The notes beneath the pieces were generated by a model. The model was given only the letters and a program-made list of their open reading frames with translations. It did not search any database and was not told where the DNA came from. Below, piece by piece: positions 38,204 through 45,431 of a stretch of 64,000 bases of DNA; within the stretch, counting starts at the first letter, position 1, and each line of letters begins with the position of its first letter. Source of the stretch: VGBO01 sp964453335 (lineage in GTDB: Bacteria; Actinomycetota; Acidimicrobiia; Acidimicrobiales; CAIXPF01); the NCBI GenBank assembly GCA_964453335.1, contig CAYVOK010000001.1:1-64000 (forward strand). Reading direction: 5' to 3'. Both the position numbers and the translations under genes were made by a program.

Positions 38204-38620
38204 TCACGAATTCTCTAAAAACCTATCGATCATCCTCTCCATCCACTCATCATACTGCTCAGTACCTTCTACCTCTGGCGGAAGATCGTCAGGATAGTTC
38301 TCCCTCGCAAACTCCAATAGACACCCAGACCATACCTCAGCCCCTTGATAATTAAACAAAGCCTTAGTCTTAATATCAATAGCACATAGCCTACCATTCG
38401 CCCTCTCGTTATACAGATCTTCAGGCTTTATATTTTCATATATCGCATATGGAATGCTAATGCATAACATATCAATATCAATATGTGGATCATCCGAATC
38501 TATCTTGCCATCTGATGATATAATAAAACCTTTATCATCAACTATTGATTCTATCTTTGATAATGCTTCTTTGAAATCTTCTTCATTAGAGTAGCGAATG
38601 CAGCCTTCCATGACTATCAT
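38204..38620 (-). CDS. Hypothetical protein
   Basis: 138 residues, MIVMEGCIRYSNEEDF..., acidic, alpha/beta. AAAGGAGGAAC precedes the ATG. No CTGCGATAA box; lies after a hairpin, so perhaps read through from 38860. Confidence 0.7.
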   Translation of the reverse strand: MIVMEGCIRYSNEEDFKEALSKIESIVDDKGFIISSDGKIDSDDPHIDIDMLCISIPYAIYENIKPEDLYNERANGRLCAIDIKTKALFNYQGAEVWSGCLLEFARENYPDDLPPEVEGTEQYDEWMERMIDRFLENS

Positions 38621-38636
38621 TTTGTTCCTCCTTTAG

Positions 38637-38672
38637 GAAAAGGCCATCCCTAAAATATTAGGGATGGCCCCA
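38637..38672. terminator. Hairpin 3' of 38690
   Basis: GGCCATCCCTAA/TTAGGGATGGCC with short T-run on the minus strand. Confidence 0.75.
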
Positions 38673-38689
38673 GAAAAAACAACCAACTT

Positions 38690-38860
38690 CTAGTAGAGGA
38701 GAGCACCCCCCTCGATGCGACTGACGCACTTAGCCTCACGCCGCCTTTGGATATTCTTATCCTTCACCTTCTTAGCATACCTGCGCTCTACAGATTCCCG
38801 AAGTTTTTCGGGATCACGAAAGCTAGTAGGCTTGAAAGACGGAACAAAGTTCTTCGACAC
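38690..38860 (-). CDS. Small basic protein with GTG start
   Basis: 56 residues beginning (GTG) SKNFVPSFKPTSFR, chosen because GGAGGG lies 9 nt upstream and there is no nearby ATG. Lys/Arg-rich helix (RRYAKKVKDKNIQRRREAK). The size and RRRE segment faintly recall bS21-like proteins of large phages, but the match is weak. Confidence 0.6.
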   Translation of the reverse strand: MSKNFVPSFKPTSFRDPEKLRESVERRYAKKVKDKNIQRRREAKCVSRIEGGALLY

Positions 38861-38897
38861 AGTATTGGCCCTCCATAACAGACACACACTTAGTAAC

Positions 38898-38930
38898 CAC
38901 ACACTAGAGAGGGGAAGATTTTTATCGCAG
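38898..38930 (-). promoter_or_regulatory. CTGCGATAA-type promoter
   Basis: -10-like CTAGTGTGTG; reads into 38690-38860. Confidence 0.75.
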
Positions 38931-38933
38931 TCC

Positions 38934-39206
38934 TTTATCCCCGCCTCAATCATCCCCTCCATACCTAATACGGGTGATGGGGAGAATTTTTTCAAAGTTA
39001 TTTTTTTTGTCCCCGGAAGGGGATTCTTACTGGGACAGACGACGACAGACGACATAACAAATAACTTATTTTTTCTGCCCAGGGAAGGGTATTCTAACTC
39101 GTGGATAAGCATAACATTGAAAGTTATGCCTGCCGGAGTTGGAGTAGGTGTTGGCGTAGGTGTTGGAGTAGGGGCAAATAAAAAAATAATTGGCATAACT
39201 ATATAA
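38934..39206. other. Gene-free stretch with GGTGTTGGAGTA repeats
   Basis: No gene preferred. Two similar blocks (AGTTATTTTTT...CCC and ACTTATTTTTT...CCC), then 39129-39174 as tandem GGTGTTGGCGTA hexamer repeats just before the HNH gene. Confidence 0.55.
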
Positions 39207-39210
39207 GGTT

Positions 39211-39561
39211 ATGCCAATTATTATTAAAGAATGTAAAAAACATGGAATGACTGATTTTATAATGGAAGGTAGAGGATATTATCGCTGTAAAAAGTGTAGG
39301 GTAGAATCAGTATCGAAAAATAGACGAATAAGAAAATCAAAACTTATTTCTGAATTTGGGAACAAATGTAATATCTGTGGTTATGACAAATGCCAACAAG
39401 CATTGCAATTCCATCACTTAAACCCAGAAGATAAAAAATTTGGCATATCTGAATCTGGCTTATGCAGATCATGGGATAAGATGCTTCAAGAAGCATCTAA
39501 ATGTATTTTAGTTTGTGCAAATTGTCATGCAGAAATAGAATCAGGAATAACAAAGATATAA
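39211..39561 (+). CDS. HNH endonuclease
   Basis: 116 residues. N-terminal zinc knuckle (CKKHG...YRCKKC), then CNICGYDKC, the HNH core LQFHHLNPEDK and CILVCANCHAEI. Typical free-standing phage HNH nuclease, probably a homing enzyme. It stands alone on the plus strand within a minus-strand region and directly beside the tRNA cluster, a common insertion neighbourhood. Confidence 0.9.
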   Translation: MPIIIKECKKHGMTDFIMEGRGYYRCKKCRVESVSKNRRIRKSKLISEFGNKCNICGYDKCQQALQFHHLNPEDKKFGISESGLCRSWDKMLQEASKCILVCANCHAEIESGITKI

Positions 39562-39572
39562 CTTTGAGAAAG

Positions 39573-39646
39573 CTCCCCGACTAGGACTCGAACCTAGGAC
39601 CTGAAAGTTAACAGCTTTCCGCTACTACCAACTGAGCTATCGGGGA
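39573..39646 (-). tRNA. tRNA-Asn(GTT)
   Basis: Acceptor TCCCCGA/TCGGGGA, anticodon stem GAAAG/CTTTC with loop CTGTTAA (anticodon GTT), T-loop TTCGAGT. No encoded CCA. Confidence 0.95.
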
Positions 39647-39652
39647 ATAAAA

Positions 39653-39737
39653 TGCTATCGACCGGAATCGAACCGGTACGGGATATAATCCCGACAGATT
39701 TTAAGTCTGTTGCGTCTGCCTGTTCCGCCACGATAGC
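39653..39737 (-). tRNA. tRNA-Leu(TAA)
   Basis: Acceptor GCTATCG/CGATAGC, anticodon stem ACAGA/TCTGT with loop CTTAAAA (anticodon TAA), long variable arm, T-loop TTCGATT. No encoded CCA. Confidence 0.95.
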
Positions 39738-39751
39738 TATAACAATAACAT

Positions 39752-39824
39752 TGGAGAGTAACAGAGTTGAACTGTTTGTGGCACCTTATAAGGATGCTGC
39801 TCAATACCGTCGAGCACACTCTCC
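39752..39824 (-). tRNA. tRNA-Ile(TAT)
   Basis: Acceptor GGAGAGT/ACTCTCC, D-arm TGCTC/GAGCA, anticodon stem GCATC/GGTGC with loop CTTATAA (anticodon TAT, reading AUA), T-arm AACAG/CTGTT with atypical loop TTCAACT. tRNA-Ile(UAU) is unusual in bacteria, which normally use lysidine-modified CAU. Confidence 0.85.
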
Positions 39825-39843
39825 CTAATATATTATAGCATAT

Positions 39844-39916
39844 TGGGCTCCCTGGGATTCGAACCCAGAACCAAAGGATTATGAGTCCTCTGCTCTGACC
39901 GTTGAGCTAGGAGCCC
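39844..39916 (-). tRNA. tRNA-CAT (Met, or Ile2)
   Basis: Acceptor GGGCTCC/GGAGCCC, anticodon loop CTCATAA (CAT), T-loop TTCGAAT. Elongator Met or lysidine-type Ile cannot be told apart by eye; the presence of tRNA-Ile(TAT) favours Met. Confidence 0.9.
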
Positions 39917-39926
39917 TATTAGGATC

Positions 39927-39954
39927 ATTATACAAACAAGTCGGCCACAGTCAA
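39927..39954 (-). promoter_or_regulatory. Sigma70-like promoter of the tRNA cluster
   Basis: TTGACT, 16-bp spacer, TATAAT, ending about 10 nt before tRNA-CAT. Shows that tRNAs use a housekeeping-type promoter rather than the CTGCGATAA class. Confidence 0.75.
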
Positions 39955-39964
39955 CCCCAAAATT

Positions 39965-40192
39965 TTACCTCCTGCTTTTGTATGTTTTTACATTAATACC
40001 TAATGTGTCTCTTGAGAACATAGTAGCTGCCGAAACCTCTATTATGGGATACCCTGTGCCAGAATTTATACTGAAACACTTAGAATAAGGTAAATAATAA
40101 GTATAGTTCCAATGAAAACAGCTTACATCAACAAATAAATTAGTCTGCCATGAATACCATGAGTTTCCATGACATTTAGTGCTTATTTTCAT
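39965..40192 (-). CDS. Small S/Y/N-rich protein coupled to the kinase
   Basis: 75 residues, MKISTKCHGNSWYSW..., aromatic/Ser/Asn rich, like the small proteins at 38-4234. TAATG overlap with the kinase stop, after GGAGGGCC. Function unknown; coupling suggests a kinase-related role (inference). Confidence 0.62.
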   Translation of the reverse strand: MKISTKCHGNSWYSWQTNLFVDVSCFHWNYTYYLPYSKCFSINSGTGYPIIEVSAATMFSRDTLGINVKTYKSRR

Positions 40193-40650
40193 TATTGGCC
40201 CTCCCAAGGAGCCTTAGCGGTGAGGATAGCCTCCTTAGCCCCCCTCTCGGGCAGTCTCTGGTACTTAGCCAGCATATTACTGATTACAGTCAGAGGCACT
40301 CCGTGCTGATTCCTTTTGGCGCACTCCTCTGCATTCCATGCCCACTCTGACTGTGCTTCTACCCATTCGATCTCATATCCATGCTTATCTGCATACTGGA
40401 TATAGGGCTTCATCTCCCAATACATGATATTAGTGTTATCCACCACAATAGTGGGAACACCAGCCATCATAGCAGTCTCTACACGCTGCTGGTTCCATAG
40501 GTGAGCTTGCCCAATTTGGGTCGGCTCGAAATCATAGCCATCAGCGGTGGTGAAAAAATCATCAGTAGAAAAAACCTGACCGCCCAGCGTATGAGCTATG
40601 TGGGACTTGCCGGAACCGGGCAGTCCACGCATGATGTACATCGTCCGCAT
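40192..40650 (-). CDS. P-loop kinase, N4BP2/Pnk-type (AAA_33)
   Basis: 152 residues. Walker A GLPGSGKS (9-16), FSTDDFF, and strand IVVDNTN with the family's N-T-N motif, then helix-strand and a C-terminal arginine-rich segment. Resembles the kinase domain of T4 polynucleotide kinase and N4BP2L1. May phosphorylate RNA or DNA 5' ends, which would pair with the RNA ligase; the substrate is inference. Own promoter. Confidence 0.85.
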   Translation of the reverse strand: MRTMYIMRGLPGSGKSHIAHTLGGQVFSTDDFFTTADGYDFEPTQIGQAHLWNQQRVETAMMAGVPTIVVDNTNIMYWEMKPYIQYADKHGYEIEWVEAQSEWAWNAEECAKRNQHGVPLTVISNMLAKYQRLPERGAKEAILTAKAPWEGQ

Positions 40651-40675
40651 TAGTCGGCCCTCCTTTGGTGAATGA

Positions 40676-40708
40676 TACGGGCTAGCAGGGTTGTTTTTTT
40701 TATCGCAG
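40676..40708 (-). promoter_or_regulatory. CTGCGATAA-type promoter
   Basis: -10-like CTAGCCCGTA; reads into 40192-40650. Back to back with structured RNA copy 3. Confidence 0.68.
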
Positions 40709-40717
40709 CCCCTAAAA

Positions 40718-40723
40718 TATAAT
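40718..40723 (+). promoter_or_regulatory. TATAAT box of structured RNA copy 3
   Basis: TATAAT just before the boxA-like GTTCTTTGGCAA. Confidence 0.5.
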
Positions 40724-40944
40724 TGTTCTTTGGCAAGTCAGTAAGCACAGCGGCCTGTAGGTCGCCAATGAGACATTATCTACAGATCGTGATGATCGCA
40801 TAGATATGTCGAGCCCCACCAGGCACCTGAAAAGGCTGGTGAGTCAGCCCAATTGAAGGTTATCATACCGGCAAGCAAGCTGATCATAGGTTATAAAAGA
40901 TGTAACCCCCTCCGTAAGGGCAGACATCTTTAGATTTAAATCAC
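40724..40944 (+). ncRNA. Dispersed structured RNA, copy 3 (divergent 3' end)
   Basis: BoxA-like GTTCTTTGGCAA (40725-40736). Best covariation: TATCTA/TAGATA and GATC/GATC replace the copy-1 stem, CACCAG/CTGGTG, AAAGATGT/ACATCTTT replaces AAGGGC/GCCTTT. After about 220 nt the usual CTCCG/CGGAG part is missing and the hairpin array starts. Confidence 0.72.
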
Positions 40945-41812
40945 GTCCCCTTAGTGGGACTAAGTCCCGGGTGTCTATCATTCCACTACATCAGCAATTA
41001 GGGCACCATAATCATGTCCCCTCTAGTGGGACCCAGGAAGCCGCCTCGATGCCAGAACAAACCGACAGACTCGGGGCACCATAATCATGTCCCATCTAAT
41101 GGGACACCTGCCCGAACGGCGTGTAGGTGTACCGTTCCTGCTCATAGCACCATAATCATGTCCCCTCTAGTGGGACCGATGTTACGCCGCTGACAGCGAC
41201 TTCGACACACTATAATCATGTCCCCTCTAGTGGGACCAACGGTGTAGCCGGATTTATTATGTCCCATCTAATGGAACTCAGTGCGAGTCGGTCGAACGAT
41301 TATTATGTCCTATTATAATAGGACCTGAAAACCCGGCTCGATTATAATCATGTCCTGCAAAGGACTACCGCAATCATGTCCCATATATAGGACCTCCACT
41401 CATCGTGCCGACTGTATAACATAATCATGTCCCATCTAGTGGGACTCAGGTCCACTATAGGACATCGGGAAAACCGTCCGCACACTATGTCCCTGCTAGG
41501 GACATGTCTACCCCTTACACTTTTTTATTATGTCCCATTATATGGGACCGCTGGTGGTCGCACTATTATAAATAAATTATGTCCCATATGATGGGACGAA
41601 GCCGTCAGGATTTCTTTTACTATGTCCCTAATATATGGGACACGGTGGGAGCAGACGGATAAATTATGTCCTATGATAGGACACGGGGCGGTCGGACAGA
41701 AGTATAAATTATGTCCCAGCATGGGACACGGAGTGGGCAGAAGTATAAATTATGTCCTATGATAGGACTCAGGACGAATGCCACATTAATTATGTCCCAG
41801 CTAGGGACCAAT
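40945..41812. repeat. Array of about 18 ATGTCCC/GGGAC hairpins
   Basis: Each unit is (T/A)TATGTCCC or ATGTCCT, 4-8 variable bases, then GGGAC or AGGAC. The stem covaries (CCC/GGG versus CCT/AGG). Units are separated by 20-50 bp of unrelated sequence. The lead AATTATGT matches the terminal hairpin of the structured RNA (AATTATGTGGC/GCCAC), so the array may be an amplification of it. Not CRISPR: the loops vary and the spacers are irregular. Confidence 0.8.
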
Positions 41813-41824
41813 ACCCGCCCAGCC

Positions 41825-42454
41825 TTACATGGCCATAGATTTGGCCATCGTCCATATTGAACTAACTTCGTCAGGATCGATATAGCTTTTCAGCTTCTTA
41901 AGATGCTTTTTGATTTCTTCCTTCGATATAGTGGGAAGTAGTCGGAAAGCATCTTTACTGTCTTTGTCCCTACCGATAGTAAATTTCTGGATAGTCAGCA
42001 CAGCGGGATCGATCATCGGAAACTGCTGACCACCTATAGTGACATTCTTAGCTGTACCGATGATATAGGTGTTCATCGCTACTTCTTTAGAACTGCCATT
42101 ACTAGCGTCTAGGAAGTCTAAATCCATACTAGGCACAGCGATACCGAATGCTCCGGTAAGTGCTAATGGCCTATATGGGATTTTCTTTTCATCTAGTATC
42201 TTTTTGACATGCTCCAGATCTGATGTCATAAAATCAATATCGGGAGTGAGGGGTCTATCTTCGGTGTAGTTACTTACAGCTACACCGCCGATGATGGCCC
42301 CAGGGATCTTATTATCGTGAATAAACTGCATAGCCTTAGTGGCTTTTTCGATAGTGTTTGGGTTCATTACAGCCATCTCCTTGTAGAGAGTGGCTGACTC
42401 AAACAGCTTAGGATTAGTTAAATCTATCATGTTGTAGTACTCTGTAAATCTCAT
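41825..42454 (-). CDS. Nucleotidyltransferase-fold protein
   Basis: 209 residues. IIGGVAVSNYTEDRPLTPDIDFMTSD (about 55-80) has the GG and D-x-D of MNT/AbiEii-type nucleotidyltransferases; later helices are variable. N-terminus MRFTEYYNM resembles the tagged proteins at 11123-15728, and like them it lacks a ribosome site; AATAAATA lies 8 nt upstream. Could modify tRNA or protein; antitoxin or toxin roles are unproven. Confidence 0.78.
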   Translation of the reverse strand: MRFTEYYNMIDLTNPKLFESATLYKEMAVMNPNTIEKATKAMQFIHDNKIPGAIIGGVAVSNYTEDRPLTPDIDFMTSDLEHVKKILDEKKIPYRPLALTGAFGIAVPSMDLDFLDASNGSSKEVAMNTYIIGTAKNVTIGGQQFPMIDPAVLTIQKFTIGRDKDSKDAFRLLPTISKEEIKKHLKKLKSYIDPDEVSSIWTMAKSMAM

Positions 42455-42461
42455 AATATGT

Positions 42462-42469
42462 TATTTATT
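42462..42469 (-). promoter_or_regulatory. AATAAATA late-promoter-like box
   Basis: AATAAATA 8 nt before the 42454 start; compare 9949-9956. If real, the transcript would be nearly leaderless. Speculative. Confidence 0.25.
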
Positions 42470-42470
42470 G

Positions 42471-42662
42471 TTATGAATTAATAATTGTATTCATAACATG
42501 ATTGAAAAGTTTTTCATACTTTTCATCATCATTGATAAATTTCACTCCTGCATTGCAGGTTGGTGTAATGTCAACTTCATCAACAGCATTGATATTGCTG
42601 TTATAATATTCAACGATGAAGTTGCAATTTTCAAACATTACAGTCTTATGAACCAGCGTCAT
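42471..42662 (-). CDS. Hypothetical small protein
   Basis: 63 residues, MTLVHKTVMFENCNF..., beta-rich start, helical end. GGAGGGCC precedes the ATG. Own promoter. Confidence 0.68.
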   Translation of the reverse strand: MTLVHKTVMFENCNFIVEYYNSNINAVDEVDITPTCNAGVKFINDDEKYEKLFNHVMNTIINS

Positions 42663-42683
42663 TTTTTGGCCCTCCGATGGTGA

Positions 42684-42716
42684 TGCTGACTAAAGACTGG
42701 TCATTTTTTATCGCAG
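42684..42716 (-). promoter_or_regulatory. CTGCGATAA-type promoter
   Basis: -10-like TTAGTCAGCA; reads into 42471-42662. Lies inside the 3' end of the 42701 gene. Confidence 0.7.
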
Positions 42717-42907
42717 AGGATCTTCCTAACATCAATGGTAGGAAGAAACTTTTCCCAATCCTTAATAAGGATAGGATCATCTGTATAGCAAGGATGATCG
42801 GTATTCCTGCGGATATACCGCAGTACATACTGTACATCTTCGTTATTGCCGTCGATTTGGCCCAACTGTTGGGCGATCCAATTCCTAAGAGCTACTACTG
42901 ATTTCAT
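42701..42907 (-). CDS. Hypothetical small protein ending CDKK
   Basis: 68 residues, MKSVVALRNWIAQQLG..., helical. The last codons TGC GAT AAA AAA TGA are the next promoter's box, the same embedded arrangement as 31496-31672. GGCGGGAG precedes the ATG. Confidence 0.68.
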   Translation of the reverse strand: MKSVVALRNWIAQQLGQIDGNNEDVQYVLRYIRRNTDHPCYTDDPILIKDWEKFLPTIDVRKILCDKK

Positions 42908-43125
42908 ACTCCCGCCTCCTCCCGAAAAGACTTAACCACAATATCAAACTTTTTGAAAGCTGTTTTCTTATCTGCTGAATAGCTCCCGCCAGAGCATTTA
43001 CCATCATCTGTCATAGTCCAGATGACATAATGGTGAATGGCATGCTCCCTCTCCACCAGAACAACATGCCGATTCGGTTCGACCCGATAGCTGGCGATGA
43101 TGGCGTATCCATGCTCCGTCTTCAT
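42904..43125 (-). CDS. Hypothetical small protein
   Basis: 73 residues. Start MKTEHGYAIIASY after AAAGGAGTGTG. Beta-rich, His-containing. ATGA-type overlap with the next gene. Own promoter. Confidence 0.68.
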   Translation of the reverse strand: MKTEHGYAIIASYRVEPNRHVVLVEREHAIHHYVIWTMTDDGKCSGGSYSADKKTAFKKFDIVVKSFREEAGV

Positions 43126-43148
43126 TATACACACTCCTTTCGGTTAGT

Positions 43149-43181
43149 TAAATACTAGGGGACGGCGGATTTTTATTGCAG
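43149..43181 (-). promoter_or_regulatory. CTGCAATAA-type promoter
   Basis: Variant CTGCAATAA, -10-like CTAGTATTTA; reads into 42904-43125 and 42701-42907. Confidence 0.72.
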
Positions 43182-43183
43182 GG

Positions 43184-43405
43184 CTACAGCCAGAATGGAT
43201 TGGTATTGGTAAAACGCCCGAAAATCCACTTGTTTGTTTCGACATTCTGTGAAAACAAAGAGGACTGCATAATGCCAGTAGTTACTTGAAAAACCGCTGA
43301 ACATCGAAAATGTCTTTCATTGGTAATGAAATTTCCATCACCCCATGATCCAGTTCCAAAATATCTGTAATCACCCACATCCTCTGTGCATTTCCTCCAG
43401 ATCAT
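43184..43405 (-). CDS. Small W/S/N/F-rich protein coupled to 43405
   Basis: 73 residues, MIWRKCTEDVGDYRYF..., with GTGSWGDGNF and NTNPFWL. TAATG overlap with the upstream gene after AAGGAGGCC. Same style as the proteins at 38-4234. Confidence 0.62.
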   Translation of the reverse strand: MIWRKCTEDVGDYRYFGTGSWGDGNFITNERHFRCSAVFQVTTGIMQSSLFSQNVETNKWIFGRFTNTNPFWL

Positions 43406-44049
43406 TATGGCCTCCTTTCAATTAAAATCCAATCTTCAGTTTGATAGCCATTAAATTCATTTCGCATGATATAATCATCACCTTTTACATTGATGACATT
43501 CTCAACAAACCACATGCAGATGTCTAAGCTAGTAAAATATAGTTCATTCTTTTTTGCATAAAGCATATTGTTTGCAAAAATAAATTTAGACCTCTCCAGC
43601 ATTTTTTCTGCATGAGCATATTGGGGAGATGCTTCACCATATTCCTCACGCATTCTATATTTTATATTATAACATATTTCACGCTGATCCTGCAATCTGT
43701 GAGGAAGTTCTATAGAATTAGTAGCTCTCCAACCATCACTAATATGACAGAATGTATGGAATTGATATTTGTTATCCAATTCTTCAAAAATTTTGGTATC
43801 TTTAGCAACTGCGAAAGCTACTTCATCAGATATAACCCGATTGTTTGGGCGTAGAACATCAGAAAATGTTTGAGGACTGTTATTGAGTTCCTTAAAGTGA
43901 TAATACCAATGATCTTCTGATGTAGAGAATCTAACGCCAGATTTAGCACATCTTGGGTCATAGAAAAAATGTTCCCTTTTGATTTTCCTACCATGCTTCC
44001 AAGAAAGAACTTCAGCAATGAAAGCCCAAAAGCGATATTTGCTCTTCAT
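43405..44049 (-). CDS. Hypothetical protein
   Basis: 214 residues, MKSKYRFWAFIAEVLS..., alpha/beta, aromatic rich. AAAGGAGTGTG precedes the ATG. Function unknown. Confidence 0.72.
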   Translation of the reverse strand: MKSKYRFWAFIAEVLSWKHGRKIKREHFFYDPRCAKSGVRFSTSEDHWYYHFKELNNSPQTFSDVLRPNNRVISDEVAFAVAKDTKIFEELDNKYQFHTFCHISDGWRATNSIELPHRLQDQREICYNIKYRMREEYGEASPQYAHAEKMLERSKFIFANNMLYAKKNELYFTSLDICMWFVENVINVKGDDYIMRNEFNGYQTEDWILIERRP

Positions 44050-44066
44050 ATATCACACTCCTTTCG

Positions 44067-44390
44067 TTATACTCTTTGATTCCTCTTCTTCTTATTCAAT
44101 CTTTTATTAATACTTCTTTCAAACTGCAGATACTCTGCTTCTTCAATAATGCTGCGATGTATATCTTCAAACATTTCCTGTTCTAATCTCTCATGAATAT
44201 GATACCAAATAGATTCAACAAGAGTGCTGCTAAAAAGATCAGATTTGTCAAAAGCTAGCTCAGGATGAGGCGATCCATTAAAATTATTACTAAGATAGTC
44301 TTGATTTTTAAGACCGAAATGTGAACAGGCTGAACGGCATCTAATCAAACGAGATGAGTCAGCGTTGCGACAATACCTTATCATTAACAT
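44067..44390 (-). CDS. Hypothetical protein; R/C-rich start, helical end
   Basis: 107 residues from MLMIRYCRNADSS; a GTG five codons upstream is an alternative start. The first 50 residues (SRLIRCRSACSHFG) look like the W/S/N/R family, the rest is a charged helix ending in KKKRNQRV. Confidence 0.62.
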   Translation of the reverse strand: MLMIRYCRNADSSRLIRCRSACSHFGLKNQDYLSNNFNGSPHPELAFDKSDLFSSTLVESIWYHIHERLEQEMFEDIHRSIIEEAEYLQFERSINKRLNKKKRNQRV

Positions 44391-44419
44391 AGATAAGTTA
44401 CACACTCCTTTCGGTTAAT

Positions 44420-44452
44420 TAGGTACTAGGCCAAATCTATTTTTTATCGCAG
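44420..44452 (-). promoter_or_regulatory. CTGCGATAA-type promoter
   Basis: -10-like CTAGTACCTA; reads into 44067-44390 and 43405-44049. Confidence 0.72.
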
Positions 44453-44495
44453 GAAAAATTATTAATAAGGATGCCAAGACCTAACCATATTCATC

Positions 44496-44903
44496 CTAAT
44501 TATACTCCTGCGTATGATCATCTATAGATACTTTCTTTTGATCTACATCCCAAATAAGAGTGCCTTGTGTTTCAAAGTTGCCAGCAAAGCTTCTGTCGTG
44601 ACCAGTATAATTCCAAATTGGTTCTTCTAATGCGTCGAAGAAGTCTTTATCATGGTGATAATAACTAACATAATCATTAATATCTTTCATGTCCTCATCC
44701 AAGTCACAATAGCCTTCTCGATATGAGCCATAGAAGGCTTTAGATTCAGTGCCATCTTTTAGAAACACTTCGAAATAATCAACTCCACCATCATCATTTC
44801 CACCGCTATAGTTAACATGCAATTTGGATATGTTATTTTCTGAAAGAACCCTGAATACAGTCTCCCTGCTTATTTCCTTGCGCCTTCTCATATTTTCAAA
44901 CAT
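44496..44903 (-). CDS. DUF6878-like protein (paralogue 3 of 3)
   Basis: 135 residues. HVNYSGGNDDGGVDYF (about 30-45), ALEEPIWNYTGH and GTLIWDVDQKKVSI match 26807 and 32651. AAGGGGTG precedes the ATG. No CTGCGATAA box directly upstream. Confidence 0.76.
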   Translation of the reverse strand: MFENMRRRKEISRETVFRVLSENNISKLHVNYSGGNDDGGVDYFEVFLKDGTESKAFYGSYREGYCDLDEDMKDINDYVSYYHHDKDFFDALEEPIWNYTGHDRSFAGNFETQGTLIWDVDQKKVSIDDHTQEYN

Positions 44904-44977
44904 AATTCACACCCCTTTCAAAAGACCTAGGTGGTGTGCCCTAGGTATAACTTATATTCCCCACACCGGGAATGTTA

Positions 44978-45304
44978 TCAATCATCCAAAGCGGCAAAGC
45001 ACCAGTTTGGTTGATATACCAACTCCAATGCGTCAAGAGATACCATAACAGATGAACCAATTGGGTCTTCTGAGTTTGGCCTATCAGAGCTACTTGCACC
45101 ACTACTCTCAACGGCCCTAGCTTGGGCCAGAATCAGATAATCGTCCCCAACGGCAGACAGTACCCCCCTATAGGCAAAACGGGCACACAGCACAGCAATG
45201 GGCTGGCCCAGATACTGTTGCAGCACTTGCTGCCTAGAGGGAACCTTCTCCCCACTCACGCCACTCAGATCAACCCTCTCAGCCACACTCTTCCTCTTAG
45301 CCAT
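44978..45304 (-). CDS. Sm-like-fold conserved protein, paralogue of 8649
   Basis: 108 residues, MAKRKSVAERVDLSG.... QYLGQPIAVLCARFAYRG, LAQARAVESSGASS, EDPIGSSVMVS and PNWCFAALDD are nearly identical in order to 8649-8966. The two copies use different promoter classes. Function unknown; the barrel fold is inferred. Confidence 0.78.
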   Translation of the reverse strand: MAKRKSVAERVDLSGVSGEKVPSRQQVLQQYLGQPIAVLCARFAYRGVLSAVGDDYLILAQARAVESSGASSSDRPNSEDPIGSSVMVSLDALELVYQPNWCFAALDD

Positions 45305-45338
45305 ATTGCACCATCCTTTCTTTTAGAGTTACCAAGAA

Positions 45339-45371
45339 CACACACTAAACAAACAAAAAAACTTATCGCAG
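45339..45371 (-). promoter_or_regulatory. CTGCGATAA-type promoter
   Basis: -10-like TTAGTGTGTG; reads into 44978-45304. Confidence 0.75.
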
Positions 45372-45376
45372 GGGCA

Positions 45377-45409
45377 TAAAAAAACCCCTAGAGATCTCTA
45401 GGGGTTTAG
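45377..45409 (-). terminator. Intrinsic terminator
   Basis: AAACCCCTAGAGATCTCTAGGGGTTTTTTT hairpin (11-bp stem) ending the 45432 gene. Confidence 0.9.
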
Positions 45410-45431
45410 TTGATAACAACTGTTATATTAA

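Noticed and set aside
38690..38860. Ribosomal protein bS21 homologue
   Set aside because: Size and basic composition fit, but the conserved bS21 core is not visible.
38715..39206. Plus-strand 163-codon ORF
   Set aside because: No ribosome site, antisense to a likely gene and a promoter, and its VGVGVG tail comes from a simple repeat.
40945..41812. CRISPR array
   Set aside because: Units are short, their centres vary and covary, spacers are irregular in length, and there are no cas genes.
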